A DNA stretch of 64,000 nucleotides from Sipunculus nudus (lineage: Eukaryota > Annelida > Sipuncula > Golfingiida > Sipunculidae), in assembly GCA_026874595.1 (NCBI GenBank), contig CM049309.1, forward strand, positions 26,663,033 to 26,727,032. Direction: 5' to 3'. The translations under genes were made by a program, and so were the position numbers. A model generated the notes under the pieces. That model was not told the origin of the DNA. It saw only the letters and a list, made by a program, of their open reading frames with translations, and did not search any database. Of this stretch, positions 11,506 through 22,797 are shown in pieces. Numbering within the stretch: the first letter of the stretch is position 1; every line of letters begins with the position of its first letter.

Positions 11506-11760
11506 TCTGAATCGCAACCCTTTTGGAACATCTTTAGCATCTCTTGTGCTAACGCAGTGTGTTTCAGCAGACAAACTGGAGTGCCTATTATCTCATTAGC
11601 AATAAAGGATCTAAATTACGGAAGGGAACACTGTGCCGGGTACTTACCAAGGCTTGGCTTGAGGCTGATCTGAAGACAGCTACCAACCACGTCTACTCAT
11701 AAGAGCGACACGTGAAAAAGTGAATATGGCAGCTAACCACTAACAGGAAGTAGCCAAGGG
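11506..11760. other. Unassigned sequence with an orphan splice-like pair
   Basis: Non-repetitive in this window. On the minus strand, TAGCTGTCTTCAG followed 22 bp later by GTAAGTA (11641-11670) makes a strong-looking acceptor and donor. The enclosed 22 bases show no SMAP-like peptide. No gene is called. Confidence 0.3.
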
Positions 11761-12091
11761 GTCGCCCTAGCACTGACCTAATTTTCACTGTGTCAGGGAA
11801 AATTCCATGGGTAAAAGTATAAGCTACCTGCATTCCTGGTACAATCTAAGTCCACGTAATGAAACATTGGGTCTTTAATGGAAAACGGATGTTTTTCCTT
11901 AATAACTCGAAGGAATGAAGTTCTAGTGACCCAATTTTTGGCATGGTAGGTGATTTTGGGGACACCCAACAGTATGAAAAATTTTGGAATTGTAGGTCCA
12001 ACAGTTTCAAAACGTGCCCTGTTAACAGACTGCTGGATGACGGACAAAGGGCCATGACTATAGATGACTTATAGTCAGCTCACCTAAAAAC
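11761..12091 (+). mobile_element. Family-A tail fragment
   Basis: Family-A 3' segment ending GACTATAGATGACTTATAGTCAGCTCACCTAAAAA. The AGCTCAG left arm of the terminal hairpin is shortened and the right arm changed to GCTCACC. A family-B body follows directly. Confidence 0.65.
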
Positions 12092-13659
12092 AGGTTGATG
12101 TAGGTGGTACCTCAAAAACTGCAATTTAAAAAATGAGTCAGGTGACCAACATTTGCACAAAACTTGATGATGCTAGCTCGTGTTGATTCTGAGTTTGTTA
12201 TGTCAGTATGCTTACTTGGACAAATGACCAAGTTCAAATTCCTGTAACTCTGCCAAAATTCATCAAACCAAAACCATTTGAACATACTTGAGAGAGCTTA
12301 TCTCTGGGATCATTTCTGTGAATATTGAACCATTTGGCTGTATGATTTCAGAGAAGTAGATTTCAAATGTTCTTCGGCTTTTCTCCGTAAAATGTAAGTT
12401 ACCGTATTCATGCATGTATAAGACGACCCTGTGTATAGGACGACCCAATGCTGAGCCTCAAATTTTGGTTCAAATTATTTTCAGCATCTTAGGTTGGAGC
12501 TGCCAGCTACTGAGGATCACTTTGTCTGCATAATGATCACTTAAACACTGATGATTGAAATGGGATTTTATAATTTTTTATTCATAAAATGGTCAGTGGT
12601 ATATTTTTTTATGATGCTACAAGTGAAAACAGGAAAGTAATACAGGAAGGTATGGAGCAGACCAAAACAGAATTAATTAAACATATCAAAGAATGAGTAT
12701 TATGCAACAATTCAAATTAATATCATAAGAGACATCAAAGGGTCAATTTTAGTGCCCAAATTTGGGTAATAAATTATTATCCAGGAGATGGCATCCACTA
12801 AGAATAAACATGTCAAGAGAATATGCATTACAGGGCATTGACCCCTTTCCTTAAAAAAGATAAATTTATTTCAAAGAAATGTCAGTCTTCTGCATAATTT
12901 GAGGGAGATCACCCCAAACACCACTGCATATCAGCGTCCACATCCACAAGTGGCTTAAGGTAGACAAGTGACAGCGCACGAAACCAAGGCTTCCATGATG
13001 CTCTACTTATCTAGGCTTCCTCATTTATTATTATGTGTTAATCTTAAACTATTGAAAAATTACATTTTCCTGGCCTGTCCACAACCATGTCACAGTCACC
13101 AAATTTTCCCCCCAAAAATATTACGTTTGCGTAAACGACGTCGGACAGGTTCGAATTTATTCTGTTGTACCAGTGAGGAAGGAAAAACGTAATTAGGTAA
13201 TGACCCAGTAGGACTTTTGTGAACTACGTTATTTTATGACATTGAACTGTGTGCAAGTTCAATACTACCTTGTAGAAACCAGGGTTTCCATTCAGTTACT
13301 ATTTAATAGATCATTTCCCAAGAGGATATATGCACCAAATCTGGGGTTTCGTTATTTGTGAGGAAATTCGTCATATTTATATCCCGCGGAAACTCGGTCC
13401 CTTTCTTGAACTTTGTTGGCCCATTATAATACATTCATTTCTTGACGTAGTCCAATAATATGAGCTTGACAAACATTGAATTTCGCGTCACCAGAGGAAA
13501 GGCCCCTTCATATTTATAATTATAACGCGCTACTGGTTGTCTTGTAATCGAAGTGCCATGTGCGAGTCTCCGTGCATGTCAGTGTGCAAGCCAGCTGACA
13601 GCGTCCGCATTCACTGGACTCGTGAACATTTTATGTGGTAAATACGGCACCATATGAAA

Positions 13660-16313
13660 AACAAGGGACCTATGGGTCACGACGCTCAGCTGTTATATAT
13701 GATAAAAAAATATTATTTAGAAATGAGGCACATGCTGGTTTTGTGTGGTAATAAATATAAGCTGTATTATGAGTTTTTGTTGTTTAGCTTATGTATGATT
13801 TTGATAGTACCTTTGGAGACAGGGAAGAGGATTGATTTCATTTATTTTATTAACAAATGGAGTACTATTGTCACACAGATTTTGACTTGGCCATATAACT
13901 TATAAGCAGAACATATAATATAAGAGTTTAACTATTTATTAAAAAAAATTACAAATATTGTCCCAAATATAATTTTTATAAAAAATAATAAGAGAATCAT
14001 ATGATTTTTTTAAAATGAAATATAACTGATATGATTATTAAAATAATATTAAAGAATATATTCATGAATGCATTCATGAATACATTTTGAAAGTATTTGC
14101 ACGAGTATTCATATACTTTCATTTTTACCTGAATTCCTATTCTTTATGCAAGAAATTTAATAATGGAGTACATAATCATATTCGTATTTAAATACAATTA
14201 CAAAGTATTCGCACCATGTCTGGTATTTATTCAGTTTCACCAACCAATGATGTTGAGAATCCAGAATATACAAAATTCACACATTTGAATAATGATCATA
14301 AGTACCTGGTTTTATGGCTTTTATTTATATTAAAAAATAACTGTAAAAAATTCATTTTGGACTAATTTCACATCAATGTACACACTAGACACAGTAGGAA
14401 TCTAGATTAATATTATCAACTGCATCTTTGTCTATCATTAATTTCCTTCATATGATCCCTAATGATTAGTAATGAATAATGATTTACTTCTTTATCATTA
14501 AAATTGAACTGAAAAATGCCATAGGTGACTGCATGGTGTTATTTGGAATATGTGACATTCTACCCATCGATACAAGATTCTTATATCATCAGTAACTGCA
14601 AGTTAATTTCCTGTTATTATAAACTAACAAATTCCTTTTCTATTTTTCTTTAATTTGTTATTAAAAACCAATAAAAAATTATTAATTTATTGTTTATTGT
14701 TATGTTGTTGGTTAAAACTACTAGATGAGTTGGGTTGGACACCTGGATCAACTGTGGCTGGCCATAAGCTGCCTGGATTCCTGTATGCCTCGCCTCAAGC
14801 GTGCATAATTTGATGAAAGGTCAACAAGGTCAACATACAGGTGACTCAAGAGGGGCTGGAGAGAGCCTAAGTCTGACATGGTCTCATAAAAAACATTAAT
14901 AAAAGCTACAATTTTTGGCCAATTTCTTTCAGCTTTCTAAACTAAAAAGCTGAAATCCTAATGTGTGCATGATATGAAAATTATATCAACAGTGCTCACA
15001 GGACACAAACGTGCCATGGTCACAGTTGGGCAAAATTTAAGGTACTAATTTTATATTTATACTAATAACTTATAAAATTTGAAAAATTCAGAACTAATTT
15101 TGGGTATTCAATTGAATCTTGATTAAATAATGTTACATCCCTGACAAAAAAATCTCTAGCTTCAGCAATGCCCTTGTTAAGGGAGTAAATATATTTCTTG
15201 ATTTTTTACAAAGTGCATTATGTTTGGGCCCATAACTTAAAACAATTATGCAATACTGACATCATTCTGGCATGTGCATAGAGAATGAAAAATATGTATA
15301 TTATTTATGATTAAAGTCAGATCAGTGGTTTTGATATTAGGCAGTCATGAAGTGTAACAATGGGTTTTTAATGGAAAAATGAAGTTTTTCATTAATATCT
15401 CGAAGGTATTAAGTCCTAGTGACCAAATTCTTGGCATGGTAGGGGATTTTGGAGACATCTAACTGTATGCCGAATTTAAGGAACTAAGAGCTGAAGCTGG
15501 GGAGCTGAGCTCTTGCAAACTGCATAACACTAGCTTGATGTAAACAATATGTTACATGGTGCTTGAAAACTTATTTAAATCTACAGTTTTTGATCAACTG
15601 GTTTCAAATTTTTGGTGTTAACAGTTGAAATGCTAACAAAAACATGCTGTGAAAATTAAATCCACAGTACTTACAGGAAAAAAACGTGCCATGGTCAAAG
15701 TTGGGCAAAATTTAAGGTACCAATTTTTTATTTTTATTAATATTTTAGAAAATTTAAAAGATTTTCATCTAATTTTGGGTATACAATTAAATTTTGATTA
15801 ATTAAAGTTATATTACTGGAAAAAAGGTCGATAGCTTTAACATTTTTGTGTTAAGTGATCAAATATCTTTCCTGATTTTTTACAAAATGCATTATGTTTG
15901 GGCCCATAACTTTTTTAAATTAAATAATACAGACATAATTTCTGGCATGTACATAGGAACTATATAGAGGAATATTTATGGTAAATATGAGGAAAAACAG
16001 ATGAGTGGTTTTGATATTAGGCAGTCCTGAAGTGTGAAAATAGGTTTTTAATAAAAAATTGAGGTTTTTCCTTAATTTCTCAAAGGAACAAAGTTGCAAA
16101 GACCCAGTTTTCGGCTTGGTAGGAGATATTGGGGACATCTAACATTATGCTGAATTTTGGATTCCTAGGTCTTACGGTTTCAAAACGTGCCACATCTACG
16201 GACGGACGGACGGACGGACGGACGGACGGACGGACGGACGGACAGACGGACGGACGACGGACAATGGACCACGACTATAGCTCAGATGACTTATAGTCAG
16301 CTGAGCTAAAAAT
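13660..16313 (+). mobile_element. Family-A element, 2.65-kb subfamily, copy 1 (complete)
   Basis: It begins AACAAGGGACCTATGGGTCA and CGCTCAGCTG, and ends with the 29-nt hairpin at 16279-16307 (arms AGCTCAG and CTGAGCT, inner arms TGACT and AGTCA) followed by AAAAA. Copies 2 (25221) and 3 (45818) match it across the length by eye. It contains the perfect 22-bp palindrome at 14060-14081 and an ACGG/GACG run at 16198-16256 just before the end. The 83-codon frame at 13654-13905 recurs in the other copies with substitutions but has no recognisable domain. Non-autonomous. Confidence 0.78.
16198..16256. repeat. (GACG)n microsatellite at a family-A tail
   Basis: A run of GGAC/GACG tetramers between the CAAAACGTGCCACAT block and ACAATGGACCACGACTATAG. 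Every family-A tail has a tetramer run at this place with a different length (for example 27745-27775, 38744-38790, 39365-39400, 48418-48450, 49176-49235). Confidence 0.93.
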
Positions 16314-17863
16314 CATCCTTGTATAAATATGCATTTTACGTGCTACTGGATGGCATTAGCAAGTTCCCAGCATCCCTTGCGCGAGCACTGTACTCTTGGA
16401 TCTTGAGTACATGGGTAAGCCCCACATGCTGCAAGCTGATAGCAGCATCGACAATTATACCACTGCGTACCTGTTTAAAGTGAATTACCAAGATATTTTT
16501 GGCCAAATATACTTTAAAACTTATATATATTTTTAGGATTTGGAATTTCGTTTCGGTCTGTCAGTTCCATGATTCCATCTGCGAATGCGGGAAATCACTG
16601 GCTCTACTGTCAGAAGTGCTTTCATATATTGATTCCATTAAAATTCCTGTGTCAATGCGGCAAGAGCAAACCTTTTCTTAACAATTATTTAACTATGTGC
16701 GAATGTAAATCTGATGTATAAACAGTAAATCTAAGCACGAACAAAGCACTGTCATGTTCTTTATTGAGTGTACATTACCACCATACAGACATGATCACCG
16801 ATATTCACGCCCTCCAATTCTACCGACGTAATAATGCTGATTGCTGTAAATTTTTTTGGCAGCCCTGAGGACGCTGAAAAAATTGTACCCGTGTATAAGA
16901 CGGCCCCCCTTCTTTGCCAAATATTTTAAAGATAAAATTTGTCGTCCTGTACACGAACAAATACGGTAATGCAAGTGGTGCCACAAACACTCAATCCCAC
17001 AACATTTGATATGTGACAGATTTTTGCATAAATTTTGTGGATGCTAGCTCCTACTATTCCTGAGAAATTATGGGATAATGTACTAATGATTGATGACCCT
17101 CGTACAGAAAAGGTTGATGCAGAAGGCATCACCAATACCTGTCATGTGACCAATATTTGCTTAAAATTTGGTGAAGATAGCTCCAGCCATTTTTGATTTT
17201 GTAATTTTAGATCCTTTTTGGCCAAATGACAAGGTTCAGCCTCCTATATATACTTGGCCAAAATTCACCGAACTGGAACCATTTGAACAAACTTGAGAGA
17301 GATTGTTCCTGAGAATGCAGAATGATTCCAGAGAAGAAGATTTTCAAAGGTTTTTAGACTTTTCCTTATAAAATCTAAGTATATGCAGAAAGCAAAAAAA
17401 ATAGGCAAAAAATCGGATAGAGCTGTTAAGATGACTGATTTTTTTGCATAAAATTTGGTGATGCTAGCTCCAACCGTTTTGAGATAGCATGGGTTAACCT
17501 ACGAACAACAGCAGACAGCAGATGGATGACGCTGCACCATCACATAAGCTCACTGGTTCCCTAACATTTTTGCATGACAGTTTCAGAGAAGAAGATTTAA
17601 AAATTTTTTTTTCACCTTTCCCTTTGGAATCTAAATAAATGCAGATAGCAAATAAATAAGCAAAATTGGATAATTTTTTTATGACTAATTTTTTTGCATA
17701 AAATTTGGTGATAAAAGCTCCTGCCATTTTAAGATAGTATGGGTTAACGTTCAGATAACGGATGACGCAACACCATCGCATAAGCTCACAGGTTTGCTAA
17801 AAATATTGAGTGGTTCAAAAGTATATAAGAAATGACAAAGACGATGACAATTACAGATGCCAG

Positions 17864-18935
17864 TGCACCATGGGAGGGCAGCCATAATTGCTCAAGTTAA
17901 TGTCTCCCAATATTTGAGAGCAGATATAATTACTCAGGTTAATGTCTCCTACAATGGGGTCAGACACATAATTGCTCAGGCATATGTCTCCTACCATGGG
18001 AGGGGAGACATAATTGCTCAGGTTAAGGTCTCCTACAATGGGAGGGGAGACATAATTGCTCAGGTGAATGTCTCCTACCATGGGAGGGGAGACATAATTG
18101 CTCAGGCGAATGGCTCCTACCACGGGAAGGGAGACATAATTGCTCAGGTGAATGTCTCCTACCATGGGAGGGGAGACATAATTGCTCAGGTTAATGTCTC
18201 CTACCATGGGAGGGGAGACATAATAGCTCAGGTTAATGTCTCCTACCATGGGAAGGGAGACATAATTGCTCAGGTGAATGTCTCCTACCATGGGAAGGGA
18301 GACATAATTGCTCAGGTGAATGTCTCCTACCATGGGAAGGGAGACATAATTGCTCAGGTGAATGTCTCCTACCATGGGAGGGGAGACATAATTGCTCAGG
18401 TTAATGTCTCCTACCATGGGAGGGGAGACATAATTGCTCAGGTGAATGTCTCCTACCATGGGAAGGGAGACATAATTGCTCAGATTAATGTCTCCTACCA
18501 TGGGAAGGGAGACATAATTGCTCAGGTTAATGTCTCCCAATATTGGAGAGCAGACATAATTGCTCAGGTTAATGTCTCCTACCATGGGAAGGGAGACATA
18601 ATTGCTAAGGTGAATGTCTCCTACCATGGGAAGGGGAGACATAATTGCTCAGGTTAATGTGTCCTACCATGGAAGGGGAGACATAACTGCTCAGGTTAAT
18701 GTCACCTACCATGGAAGGGGAGACATAATTGCTCAGTTTAATGTCTGCTACCATGGGAAGGGTTACATAATTGCTCAGGCATATGTCTCCTACAATGGAA
18801 GGGGAGACATAATTGCTCAGGTTTAGGTCTCCTACCATGGGAGGGGAGACATAATTGCTCAGGTTAATGTCTCCTACCATGGGAAGGGAGACATAATTGC
18901 TCAGGTTAAAGTCTCCCACCAAAGGAGGGTGACAC
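17864..18935. repeat. 42-bp tandem satellite, about 25 copies
   Basis: The unit is 42 bp and holds GACATAATTGCTCAGGTTA, then ATGTCTCC, TACCATGGGAGG and GGAGACAT. ATGTCTCC and GGAGACAT are inverted repeats around CCATGG, so each unit can form a hairpin. Because 42 is divisible by three, long frames are open on both strands (period GDIIAQVNVSYHGR on plus; MVGDINLSNYVSLP on minus). A single inserted G near 18637 shifts the phase of both frames, which speaks against coding. Units alternate AAGGG and AGGGG in the centre. Confidence 0.93.
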
Positions 18936-19147
18936 AATTGTTCAGGATAGTGCCCTGAAAGGCATGTTTGACTTATATAATTCACATCTGTTTCAATGTC
19001 ATAGGTTATTGTCTTTCAGTGATGGCCAAACTGGAATGATGCATCACATTCACACATTCATAGCTACATAAAACAGTCTTAGTACTTTGCGGTCTTCATA
19101 AGTACCATTTGCCAGTGTAGTGATACACATGCTTGTTATGGTAGGTA
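18936..19147. other. Unassigned spacer
   Basis: No gene or repeat recognised between the 42-bp satellite and the next family-A copy. Confidence 0.4.
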
Positions 19148-21006
19148 AAACGGACCCATGGGTCACCGCGCTCAGCTGAAGTTTGAAATTTTTGCAAATG
19201 CAAAATATGCAAAATATTCTATTGTAATGTTTTTCATTTATACAAGCATATGAGAAGCTTAGAGGAAAGGGGCCCTCCTACTTGGTTATAGCAAAGTTTT
19301 AAATATATGATTGCAAAACTAATACTCTGACAAGACTGTCATGAAAAAAAAAACAGTAACAGATACTGTGATGCATATGTAAAATTTACAGATGGACAGG
19401 CAAGTGGACAGAATGGACTTATACCTTTATTTCACTTTCAAGGGAATAATGCATTTAAGTTTATATTTAAGCCTATTTTTTTTAGCATATCCACTGTTTC
19501 AATTAACAGTTTTTATCGAATTCATTTTTAATTTATTTACAAATTTTATAAATTTGCAATAAAAAAATCTGAAAATATAAGTTAAAATATCAGAATTCTA
19601 AGTTGCAATCATTATTTATTTATCCAGAGTGTAGCTTATATTGGGTCATATTATGCATACACATATATTTTATTATTTTTAAATCACAAATGTTCAAAGT
19701 GAATTTAAAGAAAATAATGCCACAACATGGTGTCTTCAAGATTATTCCTTGAATCACTATTGAAAAGTTTTGTACATTTGAGCTTTCAGTACATGCTTAA
19801 TTTTATTCACCAAAATAAAAGATTCAGTATACACACTGTTAGTTGAATCAGGGACAAACATCATCATTGTGCTAATTACTATCTCAGCTGTAATTTTTTA
19901 CTGGAATTAATAGTCAATTTCACACCTGGTGAAGTTTTTACTCTTCTGAAGTAAAGAATTACTTATCTGATGAACTTCCACACTTTCATATAGCAATACA
20001 CCACTTTGTGGACACAATTAAATGTGTACTTTAATCATTGTAACCCTGGTGGTACACTAGAAAATCTAAAATATAGCACAGCCTAGAATAAGAATGAATC
20101 AAATACAGAAAATTATAACATTCATCTAGTTTATGCACCAGCTGGGGGAGGAAGGGGGGAGTGCAGGGCAGAGGGGAAGCCTGCTAGTAGTGGCCAAGCT
20201 GAGCCAAGGCAAGCTGCATGGAGAGGGTTACATAATACAAGTGAAGCCTGTACTGCTAGGTGGGCCTGATGTAAACAACACTTGACATGGTGTATGGAAA
20301 CTTGAATAAAAGCTTCTCTTTTCAATCAATTCCTTTGAAATTTCAGATTTTAAAAGATTAAATCCTTATGTATATATGCTGTGAAAATTAAATCAACAGT
20401 GCTTACAGGAGAAAAACGTGCCATAACCAAAGTTGGTCAAAATTTAAGGTATTTATTTTTTATTTATGCTAATAACTTAAAAAATTTGCAAAATTCAGAT
20501 CTAATTTTGGGTTAACAATGGAATCTTGATTTAATAAATTTATATCCCTGGAAAAAGTCTCCAGCTTCAGCAATTCTCATGTTCAAAGAGTAAATATATT
20601 CCTGATTTTTAAAAAATTGCATTATATTTGGACCTATAATTTCACAACAATATTCAATACTGACCTAATTTTTGGTATGTAAATAGAAAATGTATAGAAG
20701 AATACTAAATATAATCAAAAACAGACAAGTCGTTTCGATATTAGGCAGCCTTGAAGTGTAACAATGGCTTTTTTTTATGCAAAAATGGAGGTTTTTCCTT
20801 AATATTTCGAAGGAATGAAGTCCTAGTGACCCAATTTTTGGTATGGTAGGAGATTTTGGGGACATCTAACTGTATGTAATATTTTGGATTCATAGGTCCA
20901 AGGGTCTAAAAACGTGCCCTGTTAACGGACGTCCGGCCGACCGGACAGAAGACGGACAAAGGACCACGACTATACCTCAGATGACTTCTAGTCAACTGAG
21001 CTAATA
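19148..21006 (+). mobile_element. Family-A element, 1.86-kb subfamily
   Basis: It starts with a worn GGACCCATGGGTCACCGCGC and CTCAGCTG arm and ends CTCAGATGACTTCTAGTCAA then CTGAGCTAATAAA. The first part (AGAAGCTTAGAGGAAAGGGG) matches copies at about 41930 and 63192; the last 600 bp are the common family-A tail. Its tetramer run is short. It lies between the satellite and the degenerate repeat near 21340. Confidence 0.7.
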
Positions 21007-22285
21007 AACCTATAAAGCTAAGCTTCCTTATGTACGGAATATGGAATGCAGAATGTGGCAAGCAGAATGAGCATTGAGAGATTTCAAATTTTTACCTGCA
21101 CGGTAAAATGCACATCTTTCTATGTGTCGCTCTGGGATACCACACAGAACCAGCAAAAATTGATACATGTAGTGATTTCTTATGCCAGATCTGCCTATAA
21201 GGAATCTCAGCTTAAACCTAGTTACTTATAGTTCCATATCAACTGAACATAATTTGTTTTTAGTTATAGATGTCACTTAGTCAAGTTCCTAAACCTATTT
21301 ATCATGCAGCACTTAAATGCTTACGATACAACTTAAAAACAAGAGCACCGCACACTTGCATAATACACCTGTTGTGTATCTGGTGACCAAGGTGCCTCCA
21401 AAGTTTGGTGACCTCTGACCTCATTAAATACATGTGAATTTTGTTGAAAATGTAAATAAGGTGAGAAAGTCTACTGGTAAATATGAATAATCAGTTTCAT
21501 GGAAAATCCATAGGATTTTTGGTAAGTCACCAAGGCGCCTCTAAAGTGTGGTGACCTCTGACCTCATTAAATATGCTTGGATTTTGCTGGACTTCGTACA
21601 TAGGTGAGATATTTTATTGATTAATATTTCTGATGAGTTTTATCAAAATCCTTCATATTAGTTATTGCGGTGACACCACAATGTAGCTGAGTGACCCATG
21701 ATCTTATAAAATATGCGTGGACATTGCCAATAATCGAACTTTGGGGAGATAATCTGTTGGTAACTACTTATGGCGAGTTTCGCAAAAATCCATCAAAGCC
21801 TTGGTAAGTTACTGCGGTGACACTGAAAGTTACAGACGGATGGTGGGTATACCATAATACTCCTGTCATAAGACGGGCATATAAAAAGTTTGAATTCATC
21901 ACACTGTTTGAATCTTTGATGTTTATGAGACCTTACCATTGTGTCACATGTGAACAGACAAGACAACCTTGTTTAGACACACAACAGATTTACCAAATAC
22001 TGAACACTACTCTAGTCAGTGTCTGGGCAGGTCAGCAAACTCTCAATAGACAAATCCTCTGTGAATGCCATGATGCTGCTCTTCTGTCATTTAATATTAC
22101 AATATTTTTTTTTCAAATTCTGAACAGCTAAACCCGTAAGTTACTTTATAGAACAATTTATTCCTGTTCTGGCCATATCTTAGTGATGTTACTCATTGGT
22201 GTAATGATAGGTTTATCTATTGAGAACTTGTTATGTACATGGATAACCAAAGGAGAAGCATGCATGACCACTGACATCAGCTTAC
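21007..22285. other. Intergenic or intronic, with degenerate 140-bp repeats
   Basis: From about 21385 to 21830 there are four diverged units of roughly 135-142 bp (near 21385, 21527, 21662 and 21803), with the theme GGTGACCTCTGACCTCATTAAATA(T/C)G and TCCATxxxxxTTGGTAAGT. An ACAAGAGCACCGCACACTTG start-like block precedes them at 21340. A 104-codon plus-strand frame at 21817-22131 starts in the repeat and has no recognisable domain. The stretch lies downstream of the last visible SMAP exon, so it is probably still intron. Confidence 0.5.
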
Positions 22286-22410
22286 CTGCATCCCGGGAAT
22301 CATGTTACCTCCCTGCATGTTTGTCTGCATCCCCATTCCACCTGGTATCATACCCGGCGCCACCATTCCTCCTCCTGACTGGGGAGGCTGACTTGGCAGG
22401 TACATACCAC
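22286..22410 (-). CDS. SMAP1/SMAP2-like: SMAP1/SMAP2-type ArfGAP, Met/Gly/Pro-rich exon
   Basis: A 125-bp internal exon (phase 1 in, phase 0 out). The acceptor is ATCTTTTGTCAG and the donor GTAAGC. Joined to the previous exon's last G it reads GGMYLPSQPPQSGGGMVAPG, then MIPGGMGMQTNMQGGNMIPG and MQ. SMAP1 and SMAP2 have the same kind of Met/Gly/Pro/Gln-rich C-terminal region directly after the ILxLYG block, a region linked to CALM binding in SMAP2. The frame continues without interruption from FGVPG in the 34771 exon. There is no stop codon, so at least one more exon must follow. I found none between 1 and 22285, so the gene probably runs on below position 1. A family-B repeat starts 147 bp upstream of the acceptor. 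Confidence 0.85.
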
Positions 22411-22556
22411 CTGACAAAAGATGTCACAAACTTATAATAAAACATGGGTGTTAATATGAGAATATCAACAACAATGATGGCAGACAGTTTTCATTGAAAA
22501 TGAAAGTCATCCAAACATGGGCGACATAAAATGTTGGTATCAACGTAATACTATAA

Positions 22557-22797
22557 AACAAGGCTAACGAGCCTTATGCAAACCTGTGCAATGGGATATA
22601 CATCAGGCATAATGCTTCAATGATAACATGCTTCACCATTACTTTTCAAGTACTAAACATTTTGACCTGACACAACACAAAACTAGACATTTATGGGCAC
22701 CACATGATTAAGATTATTAAAGTAATGTAGGTGTGGAGTTCTGGAATAAATCAGACAAAACCATATATGATTTGTTCAAAGATATGTATAAGAATAA
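22557..22797 (+). mobile_element. Family-B element, 5' fragment
   Basis: AACAAGGCTAACGAGCCTTA (hairpin arms AGGCT/AGCCT) followed by the arm GCAAACCTGTGC, then a CATCAGGCATAATGCTTCAAT block as in 51693 and 60357. It is cut by C copy 2 at 22798 and lies in the SMAP intron next to the 22286-22410 exon. Confidence 0.65.

Larger units (their letters stand above)
12402..16966. mobile_element. TA-target DNA transposon with CCGTATT ends
   Basis: The left end reads TA-CCGTATTCATGCATGTATA then AGACGACCC; the right end, inverted, reads TA-CCGTATTTGTTCGTGTACAG then GACGAC. The flanking TA (12400-12401 and 16967-16968) fits a TA target duplication as in the Tc1/mariner-pogo group. No transposase was found; of the 4.56 kb, 2.65 kb is a later family-A insertion. 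The remaining interior (about 1.9 kb) has short frames only, including a 74-codon one at 12968-13192, so I treat it as non-autonomous. Superfamily is inferred. Confidence 0.65.
12092..17803 (+). mobile_element. Family-B 3' half, split by a nested TA element
   Basis: The left piece (12092-12401) has GATGTAGGTGGTACCTC, TGATGATGCTAGCTC and CATTTGAACA blocks; the right piece (16967-17803) continues with GCAAGTGGTGCCACAAAC and ends CGCATAAGCTCACAGGTTTGCTAAAAA, the family-B tail. The two pieces join cleanly when 12402-16966 is removed. The right piece holds several partial repeats of the GATGCTAGCTCC(T/A)GCC unit. No family-B 5' start is present. Confidence 0.65.

Noticed and set aside
11648-11669. 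Possible 22-bp microexon on the minus strand with strong acceptor and donor.
   Set aside because: The peptide (ISLKPSL) is not SMAP-like, the phase would break the frame unless other exons compensate, and nothing else supports it.
13140-13165. GGTTCGAAT resembling a tRNA B box.
   Set aside because: No A box at the right distance and no acceptor stem; it lies within a DNA transposon interior.
13654-13905. An 83-codon frame (RHMLVLCGN, FSLCMILIVPLETG) that recurs at 25233 and 45782.
   Set aside because: It is repeated only because it lies in the 2.65-kb family-A element; copies differ in length and no domain is recognisable. A small conserved peptide cannot be fully excluded.
17851-18657. Open frames of about 265 codons on both strands, which could be read as a repeat protein.
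   Set aside because: They exist because the satellite unit is 42 bp (14 codons). Both strands are open at once, a one-base insertion shifts both, and no start, splice or domain context is present.
17864-18935. CRISPR-like regular repeat array.
   Set aside because: The units are contiguous copies with no unique spacers, and the genome is eukaryotic.
1-22285. Searched on the minus strand for the terminal SMAP exons.
   Set aside because: No stretch with the expected Met/Gln/Pro-rich or final Trp-containing peptide and splice sites was found; they are probably below position 1, though a short exon could be missed by eye.
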